DNA from: Geobacter sp. SVR
GTDB taxonomy: Bacteria; Desulfobacterota; Desulfuromonadia; Geobacterales; Pseudopelobacteraceae
DNA length: 64,000 bases
Reading direction: 5' to 3'
Assembly (NCBI RefSeq): GCF_016865365.1
Contig: NZ_AP024469.1
Location: 3,812,501 to 3,876,500, forward strand
Part shown: one piece after another, positions 34,210 through 41,811 of the stretch
Numbering within the stretch: position 1 is the stretch's first letter
Layout of the letters: every line of letters starts with the position of its first letter
Translations under genes and position numbers: made by a program
Notes under the pieces: generated by a model
Databases searched by the model: none
The model's input: the letters and a program-made list of their open reading frames with translations, nothing else
Told to the model about the DNA's origin: nothing

Positions 34210-34701
34210 ATGGCCCAGGCAAAAAAAGGCGACAAAGTACGTATCAATTATACTGGCACACTGGAAGACGGCACGGTATTCGATTCGACTCTTGAAGATC
34301 AGGAGTGCGAAACTGAAGAATGCGAATCCGAAGATTGCGGCTGCGGTTGCGGTGAAGAAACCGGACCGATGGAACTGACCATCGGTGGAGGAGAGTTTTT
34401 CACCCAGATCGAGGAGGCCCTGGTGGGTATGGCCCCGGGCGAGAAGAAAAGCGTGACCATTCCGGCCAAGGACGCCTTTGGCGAGTATGACACCGAGAAG
34501 GTCTTCAATGTGCCCCGCAGCGACATGCCGGAAGACCTGAAACCGGAAGTGGGGGATGAACTGACCATCTCCAACGAAGACGACGAAGAGTTCGAAGTGA
34601 CTGTTGTTGAAGTACAGGAGGACAGCGTCACTTTCGACACCAACCATCCTCTCGCAGGTGAAGACCTGACCTTCGAAATCGAGCTGCTGGAAATCATCTA
34701 G
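34210..34701 (+). CDS. FKBP-type peptidyl-prolyl isomerase (SlyD-like) with a Cys-rich insert
   Basis: 163 residues from ATG 34210 (AAAGG 7 bases upstream; ATG 34204 is too close to it). FKBP core QAKKGDKVRINYTGTLEDGT and FTQIEEALVGMAPGEKKSVT plus the SlyD-type insert-in-flap domain (KDAFGEYDTEKVFNVPRSDM). Between the first strand and the core lies an insert, residues 29-50, with five cysteines (33, 38, 43, 45, 47) among acidic residues: EDCGCGCGEE. SlyD proteins usually keep metal ligands at the C-terminus; here the tail has none. A metal site in the insert is likely. Followed by a hairpin. Confidence 0.88.
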   Translation: MAQAKKGDKVRINYTGTLEDGTVFDSTLEDQECETEECESEDCGCGCGEETGPMELTIGGGEFFTQIEEALVGMAPGEKKSVTIPAKDAFGEYDTEKVFNVPRSDMPEDLKPEVGDELTISNEDDEEFEVTVVEVQEDSVTFDTNHPLAGEDLTFEIELLEII

Positions 34702-34722
34702 TAGCCGAATTGCGACGTTGCT

Positions 34723-34758
34723 GCAGCGACCCCGGAGAATCCTTTCCGGGGTCGCTGC
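34723..34758 (+). terminator. Hairpin after the FKBP gene
   Basis: GCAGCGACCCCGG (34723-34735) pairs perfectly with CCGGGGTCGCTGC (34746-34758) over a 10-base loop, 22 bases after the stop. The following CGTTTC is only weakly T-rich, so termination may be partial. Confidence 0.65.
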
Positions 34759-34831
34759 CGTTTCGGGCGGAAATGCTCCGAATCCCGCGCCCCCCACTCT
34801 TACCCTCACACGAACATTACCGAGACCAACC

Positions 34832-35071
34832 ATGGTGACCCTGGAATACGATCCGCAGTTTTTGATGGAACTGGCACGCACCCGCATGCCCTTCGGCAAG
34901 TACCGAGGACGCCTGCTGATCGATCTGCCGGAACCCTATGTCGTCTGGTTCAGCCGTCAGGGATTTCCCAAAGGCAAGTTGGGGGAGATGTTGGGAACGG
35001 TCTACGAGATCAAGGTCAATGGAATGGAGTCGCTCTTCGATCCGCTACGCGGAAATGACGAAAAATCGTGA
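34832..35071 (+). CDS. DUF3820 family protein
   Basis: 79 residues from ATG 34832. The motif ARTRMPFGKYRGRLLIDLPE, then PYVVWFSRQGFPKGKLGEML, is DUF3820, a small family often described as putative quorum-sensing-regulated or nuclease-linked, without proven function. An upstream in-frame ATG at 34718 would read through the FKBP terminator and is rejected. Weak ribosome site (CGAGAC). Same strand as the FKBP gene. Confidence 0.8.
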   Translation: MVTLEYDPQFLMELARTRMPFGKYRGRLLIDLPEPYVVWFSRQGFPKGKLGEMLGTVYEIKVNGMESLFDPLRGNDEKS

Positions 35072-35089
35072 AAAAACGCCAAGATTGCG

Positions 35090-35362
35090 TCTCAGACACA
35101 GTTGTTCATTATAGCGGCAAAAATTTTAAAAGAATAGGCTGTTATTTTTGGTTTTCGGGGATATAGTTGAATCAGGTAGCGCTACCAAGCAACTGACTGC
35201 CGACGCAAAGGAGGGTTAGACTATAGAGGAAGCTGCTCCCGAATGCCATAGTCAGAAGCAGTATCCGTCCGGAGGCGTCAGCGTACCGGAATGACCCTTG
35301 AACAGGGTGCACGGAAACAGACAAAAGGGGCCCGCGAAACAGTGCGGGCCTTTCATTTTTGT
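35090..35362 (+). ncRNA. Candidate structured RNA ending in a terminator, class unknown
   Basis: No gene fits the 305 bases after the DUF3820 gene, but the stretch folds: GGATA (35159-35163) with TATCC (35262-35266) as an outer stem; a GTTG..CAAC hairpin containing palindrome GGTAGCGCTACC; a GACTATAG / CATAGTC hairpin; and a CCG-ACCCT/AGGGT-CGG hairpin (35287-35313). It ends with GGCCCGC (35329-35335) / GCGGGCC (35344-35350) and TTTCATTTTT. GACGCAAAG at 35201-35209 recalls the GEMM (cyclic-dinucleotide) riboswitch core, but the rest of that motif is not clear. The next plus-strand gene is far away, so it may be a free small RNA. Confidence 0.4.
35329..35362 (+). terminator. Rho-independent terminator
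   Basis: GGCCCGC / GCGGGCC stem with an 8-base loop, followed by TTTCATTTTTG. It closes the plus-strand transcript (DUF3820 or the RNA candidate) just before the convergent hydrolase gene. Confidence 0.8.
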
Positions 35363-35376
35363 TTTTCAACAACCTT

Positions 35377-36237
35377 CTAGTCCACCGCTCCTACCCCCGC
35401 ATCTTTCAGAAAGCCTGCAATCTGCCGATAGAATTGATCCCAGTCCGGCGGGAAGTCGTTGTGACCGCAGGGATACTCGATCAGCCTGGCGTGCGGCGCC
35501 AGTTGTGCCAGCCGGCGGCTGTGCCAGGGGGGTACGGTTGTGTCGCGGCTGCCGTGCATCAGCAGGACCGGCTGCCGATACTGCGCCAGTACGGCGGCGT
35601 TATCGAAGGTGTCCCTGACGAGAAAACCGGGGACCAGAAACCTGCGGGCAAAGGGTCTGGTAGAGGTAAAGGTCGACTGCAGTATCAGCGCACGGCTGGG
35701 ACGGCGGGCCGCCAGCGCACAGGCCGGGCCGCCCCCCAGCGAGCGCCCGAAGATCACGATCCAAGCGGGATCTACCTCCGGTCGTGCGGCAACGGCGTCA
35801 TAGGCAGCCAGAGCAGTCCCGGTCAGGATCTCCTCGCTGGGGCTCCCCGGCGAGCCGCCGTAGCCTGGATACTCCACCAGCAGCACCCCCATACCCATCC
35901 GCCGGAAACCCTCCATCTGCTCCGGCAGAACATCGATCACCTCACCATTGCCGTGAAAGAAAATCAGCAGCGGGCGGCGCTCGCCCGGTTTCAGCCTGAG
36001 GGGCGGCATCAGCCATGCCTTGCCGCGGCCGGCAGCGCCGGCCAATTCCAGCGCTTCGACGCCGGCCGGAGGCTGATGGCCGGGTGGCACCTGAATAAAG
36101 CGGCCGGGATACAGGATCTGGCGCTGCAGCAGAAAGACCAGCAGCACATAGCCGAGATAGGCCGGGATTGTCACTATGATGCAGCGCTGTACGATGTGCA
36201 GGATCATGGGTCGTCCGGAATAAGGGCCTGGGTTCAT
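35377..36237 (-). CDS. Alpha/beta hydrolase, membrane-anchored
   Basis: 286 residues from ATG 36237, which overlaps nothing but begins 8 bases after the radical SAM stop. One N-terminal helix (CIIVTIPAYLGYVLLVFLLQ) then an alpha/beta hydrolase: oxyanion region LLIFFHGNGEVID, nucleophile Ser in FGRSLGGGPA, acid in MHGSRDTTVP and catalytic His in YPCGHNDFPP. The ABHD12/13-like (BEM46) form suggests a lipid or peptide esterase facing the periplasm. Substrate unknown. Co-transcribed with the radical SAM gene. Confidence 0.88.
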   Translation of the reverse strand: MNPGPYSGRPMILHIVQRCIIVTIPAYLGYVLLVFLLQRQILYPGRFIQVPPGHQPPAGVEALELAGAAGRGKAWLMPPLRLKPGERRPLLIFFHGNGEVIDVLPEQMEGFRRMGMGVLLVEYPGYGGSPGSPSEEILTGTALAAYDAVAARPEVDPAWIVIFGRSLGGGPACALAARRPSRALILQSTFTSTRPFARRFLVPGFLVRDTFDNAAVLAQYRQPVLLMHGSRDTTVPPWHSRRLAQLAPHARLIEYPCGHNDFPPDWDQFYRQIAGFLKDAGVGAVD

Positions 36238-36244
36238 TGGCTTC

Positions 36245-37747
36245 TCAGCCTGCCAGGCAATCCTGCACTTGGCGTATGAAGTTCCTCTCCAATACCGCAA
36301 ATTCCCCGGGAGTGCACCTGCCGGCATGCTTCACGAACGCCAGGAAGCCCTCCTTCAGAAGGCGGTTGAGTGCGTCGTCATCGATGGTAAATCCTTTTGG
36401 GCAACCGGGATCGTGCCGCTCTCCGGCTGTGGCGCCTGCCTGCCGGTGAAGCGCATCGACTCCGGTGAAATAGGCGGTTGCAAGCCCTCTCATGGCGGAG
36501 CAGACCTTTGCTACCTGGGCATCCTTGAATCGATAGCTGGCTTCAAAGGGACGGCTGGGATCGGCCACCAACCGGCCGGCGCTTTCGAAGCGGGACCAGC
36601 CCCTGGAGCCGAACAGCACGATCTGGCTGTGATACAGCATGTTGATGGTCTGGTCGTGATCGGACAACAGTCCCAGGCGATCGAGGAAGCCGTAGTTCCG
36701 CAGCAACTCCTCCCGGGTCGTATCCGGTTCGAACATGATAAATCCGGCCGAGAGGCGCAGGCCGTGGTTGCGAACGCAGGCAACCGCAGCAGCGATCTGC
36801 TCCGGTGTGATGCGCTTGTTCATGCGCTGCAGGGCCGCTTCGCAGCCGGATTCAATGCCCAGAAAAATACTGGAGGCGCCATTTCTGACCAGAGGAGCCA
36901 CCAGATCGTCAGTGATAGTATCGACCCGCGCTTCGAATCCGAATGGCACATGATGGGCCTGCACAACCTCTCCGATGGCGGCGATACGCTCCTTCTGCTC
37001 CGCACTATGACCGATGAAGGTTGGGTCCACAAAATAGACCTGCCGCACCTCCCGGCGTGCCAGACGCGTTTCCAACTCGTGCGCCAGAGATTCCACGCTT
37101 CTCTCGCGGCGTTTCCGGCAGCCGTAGTAGACGTTGATGAAGCAGAAACCGCAGTCGCCGAAGCAGCCCCGGCTGGCGGCAATGTTCAAGGCGCCATGAG
37201 CAAGATTGGCTCCCATATCGTCCGGGACCGGCAGCCGGGACAGGTCGGCCAAGGCTGCCCTGCGAACCATCTCCTGCCCTGCCCGGTAGAGCCCTGCGCA
37301 GGGGCCGGGTACCTGACCGGGGCGGACCTGCTGCAACAGGTCGTGCAGCGTCTGCTCGAACTCCCCCACCAGGATGAAGTCGAGCTGGGGGGCAAAGCCC
37401 GACAGACGCCGGCAAGCCAGGGTGGGAAAGAGTCCAAAGGCGCCGATCAGGGGCGTTTCGGCCCGCTTCAGCAGGTCCAGCACAGCCACGACGACGGGTT
37501 CGTGGCCCCAGGCATAGACCCAGTGAAACAGCACGATATCAGCCTGCTCCGCCAAGATCAGGCAACTAATAGCTACTTCGTCCGCCTGACTGCCGCTGAA
37601 GTCCAGATAGACCGTGTCCCAGCCGCAGGCACGGGCTACGGCCAGGGCGTAACCGCTGTTGAGGCTGGCCGAGAGCGGCGCATTGGCGACGTCATTGTAG
37701 TGCTCGATCGAGAGTGGGCGCGGGTTTTCGACGATGGCAATCTTCAT
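36245..37747 (-). CDS. B12-binding-domain radical SAM protein
   Basis: 500 residues. The N-terminal ~140 residues are a Rossmann-like cobalamin-binding-type domain (KIAIVENPRPLSIEHYNDVA; VGEFEQTLHDLL), but the DxHxxG cobalamin ligand motif is not evident, so cobalamin may bind base-off or not at all. The radical SAM core has Cys195, Cys199 and Cys202 (RGCFGDCGFC), the CX3CX2C [4Fe-4S] site, followed by YFVDPTFIGHS and FLGIESGCEAALQRMNK. Such proteins carry out methylations or ring rearrangements of unknown substrates. Followed immediately by the hydrolase gene. Confidence 0.9.
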   Translation of the reverse strand: MKIAIVENPRPLSIEHYNDVANAPLSASLNSGYALAVARACGWDTVYLDFSGSQADEVAISCLILAEQADIVLFHWVYAWGHEPVVVAVLDLLKRAETPLIGAFGLFPTLACRRLSGFAPQLDFILVGEFEQTLHDLLQQVRPGQVPGPCAGLYRAGQEMVRRAALADLSRLPVPDDMGANLAHGALNIAASRGCFGDCGFCFINVYYGCRKRRERSVESLAHELETRLARREVRQVYFVDPTFIGHSAEQKERIAAIGEVVQAHHVPFGFEARVDTITDDLVAPLVRNGASSIFLGIESGCEAALQRMNKRITPEQIAAAVACVRNHGLRLSAGFIMFEPDTTREELLRNYGFLDRLGLLSDHDQTINMLYHSQIVLFGSRGWSRFESAGRLVADPSRPFEASYRFKDAQVAKVCSAMRGLATAYFTGVDALHRQAGATAGERHDPGCPKGFTIDDDALNRLLKEGFLAFVKHAGRCTPGEFAVLERNFIRQVQDCLAG

Positions 37748-37855
37748 GCGGTTCCGATTCGGGATGGGGGCAAAAAAATGTTGAACCGTTTTTAACGCGA
37801 GGACTCAGCAAGCTTGTCCATTATTCATCCTCTCTACGCCCTTTTTCTCTTTTTT

Positions 37856-39235
37856 TCACCCTGATGCCCGAGGCGAATCCAGGCGCCTGACGAGATATCG
37901 GTAGCATAGAAGGCACACAAAAAACAGGAGAATCAGCCCGGCAGCCAGAAAAAAGATATGATTCAAGACAGACTCGCTCCGAGTATTGATCTCGCTTAGG
38001 GCTTTGCTCAATGCTGCAGGCTTTTCCTCGGCTTCCTCGCCGGCAACAAATGCATTCATCATCACAACCAGCTCTTTTAATTGACGTGCCATCTCACTGG
38101 CCTTATCCAAAGTTTTCACATAATCAATCGGAGGCGAGCCATCTTCAAGTCTTTGAGCATGCAGCCGGGCAGTTAACACATCAATAGATTTGACAAGGTC
38201 ATTGCCTACTGCCAAAGCCAGCCGTAATTCAACCACAGTATCTTTAATCAGTGGCTCATTCGCTTCCACATCAGACACCAGTCTTTCGTGTTCTTTGTCG
38301 AGCCAGTCCGTCAATTGACGAATGGTCTCTCTGCGTTCTTTGTTCACCGTACCGGGGAGGCTCTGAAACGTTTGTGACGCATTTTCAAAGGCTTTGGTTA
38401 ACCGTCCAACTTCATCCTCAAGCTGCCTGACCTCGGGTTTAACGGCGACTTGATCCATCAACAGGTCGGTCTGGAGCGTCATAATTCGGGGCATACGCTG
38501 GAAGTAAAACATGGCGCGCTCCGCCGTGAGCAAAGCCTCGTCAACCTTTTCAAGAGATTTCTGCATCTGTCCCAGCAAGCTGTCGACTTCTTGTGTTCTC
38601 TCACCGGGATATTTGCCTCTCAACCCGGTCAGCTCCTTGAGCCGGACATCAGTAACATAATATTGTTGAGGGTGGGCAGCCCGCCATGCTTTGATCATGT
38701 CCCGCAACTCCCGGAGCTGGCCGGGGCTGAGCATTTCCCCGGCCAAGGACCAGATTTCTTTCTCAAACTGCATGTAGATTCCCACTAAATCCTTGGCCTC
38801 CGGGCCATAAACTTTCGGTATCCAGTATTCCTCGACAACCATGCGTTGCAGGGTAATAAATACAACCATATCCAGAAGATTGGCCGCAGGGTTGCGGTCG
38901 GCAGCCACCCGCATAACGGAAGAGATCAATGAGACTCTTCTGTATTTAAGGGCAATGCGTTTTGTGGGATCATCTATTTTCTCCAAAATTTTATCCATCT
39001 CCTCCCAGACCCGCGCGGTATATTGGTCCGAAAAGGCTATCACTTCAGCCTGCAGGCTCAAATAAGTACGCTTGGTTCCTCCTTTGCCTGCAAACTCTTT
39101 CTCGACTTCCATCTTGGGCTCTTTAGGCTTAAAAAGGTGAACGGAGCAGCCGGTAAGTGAGGTTACCGATAACAGAACCAACATGAAGGAACGTAAGCAA
39201 AGTATTGCTAGACGGTTTTCCATTCGCATGGCCAT
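37856..39235 (-). CDS. Hypothetical lipoprotein with coiled coils and a C-terminal membrane helix
   Basis: 459 residues from ATG 39235, which has the very strong GGAGGGGAGGAG site; a frame extension to 39367 lacks one. Lipobox SLTGC (Cys30). The body is almost all alpha-helical with long heptad runs (LRELRDMIKAWRAAHPQQYY, EVRQLEDEVGRLTKAFENAS, LADK-like segments) and one membrane helix near the C-terminus (FLAAGLILLFFVCLLCYRYL). The topology (outer-surface lipid plus inner helix) suggests it spans or tethers the envelope. No named family recognised. Preceded by a palindrome-rich spacer. Confidence 0.75.
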   Translation of the reverse strand: MAMRMENRLAILCLRSFMLVLLSVTSLTGCSVHLFKPKEPKMEVEKEFAGKGGTKRTYLSLQAEVIAFSDQYTARVWEEMDKILEKIDDPTKRIALKYRRVSLISSVMRVAADRNPAANLLDMVVFITLQRMVVEEYWIPKVYGPEAKDLVGIYMQFEKEIWSLAGEMLSPGQLRELRDMIKAWRAAHPQQYYVTDVRLKELTGLRGKYPGERTQEVDSLLGQMQKSLEKVDEALLTAERAMFYFQRMPRIMTLQTDLLMDQVAVKPEVRQLEDEVGRLTKAFENASQTFQSLPGTVNKERRETIRQLTDWLDKEHERLVSDVEANEPLIKDTVVELRLALAVGNDLVKSIDVLTARLHAQRLEDGSPPIDYVKTLDKASEMARQLKELVVMMNAFVAGEEAEEKPAALSKALSEINTRSESVLNHIFFLAAGLILLFFVCLLCYRYLVRRLDSPRASG

Positions 39236-39687
39236 ATTCTCCTCCCCTCCGATCGGGGTAAAGTCCAGATGATCAGGCGCGTCCCTCCTATTTAGTCCTA
39301 TCAGATATGTACGGAACAGATCCCCCTTTTCATGTGCCGATCCCAAGTCCCCTTGTTGTACCATCATCTAAAAAAACGAAGCCGGACTGCGCCGCCGTAA
39401 CTTTCACGGTCGTTTTCTTCCGGCAAGCCGACTGAGATCCTGAACATTTAACGGCCACGGTTAGTCTTACATGGCTGAATGCATCTCACAACAGTCTGAG
39501 CCCCATGGTTTTCCGGTCCCCGGTCACCTGAGGCTTGGCTCTTCACCCCACATATTAACAATTGTTAAAGACAGAGAGCTGCTTGTCAACTTTCGAAAGT
39601 GAGAGGAGAGGGGGAGGACTTAGGGGGTGATAATTGTCGTCAAGTGTAGATGTAAGCTGAGGGAAACAGCAAAAACTGGTAAGCTGC
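39236..39687. promoter_or_regulatory. 452-bp spacer with a leader-like terminator and two palindromes
   Basis: On the minus strand, GCCGGA (near 39427) pairs with TCCGGC (near 39380) around an inner CCGT/ACGG hairpin, followed by TTCGTTTTTTT (39367-39377): an intrinsic terminator about 135 bases upstream of the lipoprotein start. It either ends the transcript from the methyltransferase gene or attenuates the lipoprotein gene. Further up are TTAACAATTGTTAA (39555-39568) and ACTTTCGAAAGT (39589-39600), perfect palindromes that could be operators. Confidence 0.5.
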
Positions 39688-41211
39688 CTACTCTACCAGC
39701 AGCAGGCCGATATACTGGACGAAATCGTCATTGTTCCTGATCGGGCGCACCGTAATGCCGCAAGCTTCCGCCAGGGCGAACACGTCGCAGCCGCAGGATT
39801 CCAGCGAGGGGCGACGCTTTTCCGGGAAGCGGCAGGCGCGCTCGTCGCAGCTTTCGCACCAGCAGCACGGTCCGCCGGAGAATACCAGCGCCTTCTTGCT
39901 GCCCTGCAGAAAGGCCTCTTTTTCCAGCTCCAGCAGCCCCCTCTGGAACGCTTCCAGCGGCGGCTGTCCGGCTACGACGATTGCCTTGGAATAACAGGCC
40001 AGAAGCTCCCGGAATTCGCCCGTTCCCATCGAATGGGGGGGACAACTCCATTTGCGACCGTAGCATGAACAGCCGTAGCTGCACTTGGCCTTGACCCACG
40101 GTTCGATCCGGATCAGGGCGGGGTCGATGCCATTGGCCTCGAAAAATCCGAGCGCGAGGGCCTTCCTGCGCAGCACGGCGATTCGGTCGGTCCTGCTGTC
40201 GACCCGGGGATGGCGGGTGGCCACAATGGCATGGGAATAGGAGGGAAGTTCAAGGATCTCGACATGGCTGAATCCGGCCGAGCGCACCATGCGACTGGTT
40301 TCCTCGATGCTGTAAGCGCGGCCATTGTAGGTGTTGACCAGCATGTGCGCATCGTACAGAGCACCGAAATCGTTGCCATCGGTGAAAAAGTCGTGAATCA
40401 CCAGCAGTCCGTCATCCTGCACGGTTTCACCCAGCCGGAGGAACATGGCTTCCACCTCCTGCGGCCCGTAGCAGTGGATCAGATTCGACAGCAGCAGGAT
40501 TGAGGCGCTGCCGGCATGACGGCGGACAAAGGCGGCCGACTCCTGCGGATCGAGCAGGTTGCAGGGTTGAAGGCTGACCGGAGCATCCGCTGCAAAGGCT
40601 GCCAGTGCCAGTGTGTCCTCGAGGTCGCAGGCCACGGCGTGCCAACCGGCATGACGTTCCAGGAAAGTCTTGAGATAGGTGCCGTCGCCAGTGCCGATAT
40701 CGATGAGCGTGCCCGCCGCGAAAGGAACCGGCAGCGCATCCCACAACTCCTGCGCCCGCACCAGGGCCGCCCCGTGCATGGCCTCCTGAAAAAGCCGGCG
40801 GCGCTGCTGCAGCTCTTCGGGAGCCAGATCCTCGGAGCGGCCCCCTTGGCCGTTGCGCAGGACCGCACCCAGCCCCTTCCACTTGTCCATCAGCAGCTTC
40901 TCGAATTCCAGCACCTTCAGCTGGTTCAGCCCACTCTCGCCCAGCAGGTATCTCCTTGAAAACTGCGAGAGATAGAGATGCTGGTCGTACTGTTCCAAAA
41001 CGCCGAGCCGCACCAGCAGTTCCAGGAAGCGCGCCCCCTCTTGCTCTTTCATCCCGCCAGTCGCCAGCACCTCCGTCAGGCTGCATCCATTCTGGCCAAC
41101 CGCCTCGATGATGCCGCATTCCACGGCCTGCATCAGGATCGACACCATCCGGTAGCCTGTCGTCAGGTCGCAGAATGTGGCGTATGTACCGTCCGAGGGC
41201 AGTATTTTCAT
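39688..41211 (-). CDS. SAM-dependent methyltransferase fused to a DUF2284 metal-binding domain
   Basis: 507 residues. N-terminal ~100: dimerisation/winged-helix domain of the O-methyltransferase type (FCDLTTGYRMVSILMQAVEC). About 110-340: SAM-binding domain (GTLIDIGTGDGTYLKTFLER, LLLSNLIHCYGPQEVEAMFL). About 345-507: DUF2284, a cysteine-rich predicted metal-binding domain with KCSYGCSCYGRKWSCPP and PCCWCESCDERACRFPEK, CGCDVFALAE. DUF2284 often stands alone near corrinoid or Fe-S genes; joined to a methyltransferase it suggests methyl transfer to a metal centre or thiol. Substrate unknown. RBS weak; ATG 41211 fits both domains. Confidence 0.87.
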   Translation of the reverse strand: MKILPSDGTYATFCDLTTGYRMVSILMQAVECGIIEAVGQNGCSLTEVLATGGMKEQEGARFLELLVRLGVLEQYDQHLYLSQFSRRYLLGESGLNQLKVLEFEKLLMDKWKGLGAVLRNGQGGRSEDLAPEELQQRRRLFQEAMHGAALVRAQELWDALPVPFAAGTLIDIGTGDGTYLKTFLERHAGWHAVACDLEDTLALAAFAADAPVSLQPCNLLDPQESAAFVRRHAGSASILLLSNLIHCYGPQEVEAMFLRLGETVQDDGLLVIHDFFTDGNDFGALYDAHMLVNTYNGRAYSIEETSRMVRSAGFSHVEILELPSYSHAIVATRHPRVDSRTDRIAVLRRKALALGFFEANGIDPALIRIEPWVKAKCSYGCSCYGRKWSCPPHSMGTGEFRELLACYSKAIVVAGQPPLEAFQRGLLELEKEAFLQGSKKALVFSGGPCCWCESCDERACRFPEKRRPSLESCGCDVFALAEACGITVRPIRNNDDFVQYIGLLLVE

Positions 41212-41257
41212 TGTTATCCCATTGTCTCTGAGCTGAAACAGGCGAGTTCAGAACCTG

Positions 41258-41632
41258 TCATTTGAAGGAACGCAGAATATAGTCGGCGATTGCCCGGGCA
41301 TCCCGGTCGGGCAGGCTGGCCTCATCGAACCTGATCATGCGCGAGCGGGGTTTGCGCACAACCCTGACGATATCCTCGGGGGTAGTGATATTGTTGGCTC
41401 GCAGAGTTGCACCGCGCAGGTTCCTGGCAGGATCGCTGACATTGCCGCCATCGGGATGACAACTGCTGCAGAACTGACGGAACAGCTCCTCGCCCGAGGC
41501 ACTCTGCGGTTTCTGCACCGGAACCACTTTTGGCGCCTCGTTGTTCGTTTTCGAACCCTGAGGGCTGCAGGCCATGATCAGGCAGACAGGAACGGCCATC
41601 AGTGCGGCAGTGCGTGTAAACGACGTGAACAT
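41258..41632 (-). CDS. Small monoheme cytochrome c lipoprotein
   Basis: 124 residues from ATG 41632 (AAAGGGGTCG upstream). N-terminal signal with lipobox LIMAC (Cys22), linker rich in Lys/Pro, then a class I cytochrome c: heme site CSSCH at 55-59, RNLRGATLRANNI, and a Met ligand candidate in RKPRSRMIRFDEASLPD, ending DARAIADYILRSFK. It probably carries electrons at the periplasmic face. Separate from the oxidase operon 2 kb away. Confidence 0.9.
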   Translation of the reverse strand: MFTSFTRTAALMAVPVCLIMACSPQGSKTNNEAPKVVPVQKPQSASGEELFRQFCSSCHPDGGNVSDPARNLRGATLRANNITTPEDIVRVVRKPRSRMIRFDEASLPDRDARAIADYILRSFK

Positions 41633-41670
41633 GGCGACCCCTTTCGAAAATTGAATCTGCAGACCATTTA

Positions 41671-41780
41671 TCACAGAGGTCATGGAGAAAATTCAAGCAG
41701 TTACAGCTTTACACGTCTTCAGCGGCACGTGACTTAAAGTAGATTTTTATCGTTATTCCTCTCTGTGATCCCTGTGGCTG
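41671..41780. repeat. CACAGAG-type inverted repeat (element B), copy 3, empty
   Basis: Left arm TCACAGAGGTCATGGAGA (41671-41688) and right arm CCTCTCTGTGATCCCTGTGG (41758-41777) are imperfect inverted copies of the same arms found at 14868-14934 and 16138-16386. No gene remains between them (about 70 bases). It fills the space between the cytochrome and DRTGG genes. Confidence 0.65.
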
Positions 41781-41811
41781 ACTGCCGTTTTAGGTCAAAT
41801 GGCAGTAGCAA

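Noticed and set aside
33721-34899. Minus-strand frame crossing the FKBP gene and spacer
   Set aside because: Crosses a terminator, a promoter region and two real genes; no motif.
35201-35209. Firm call of a GEMM (c-di-GMP) riboswitch
   Set aside because: Only the GACGCAAAG core matches; the GGCAAACC/GNRA half is missing and no gene follows on that strand.
35361-35375. Second copy of element C
   Set aside because: Only 15 terminal bases match and the rest of the element is absent; may be chance next to a T-rich terminator.
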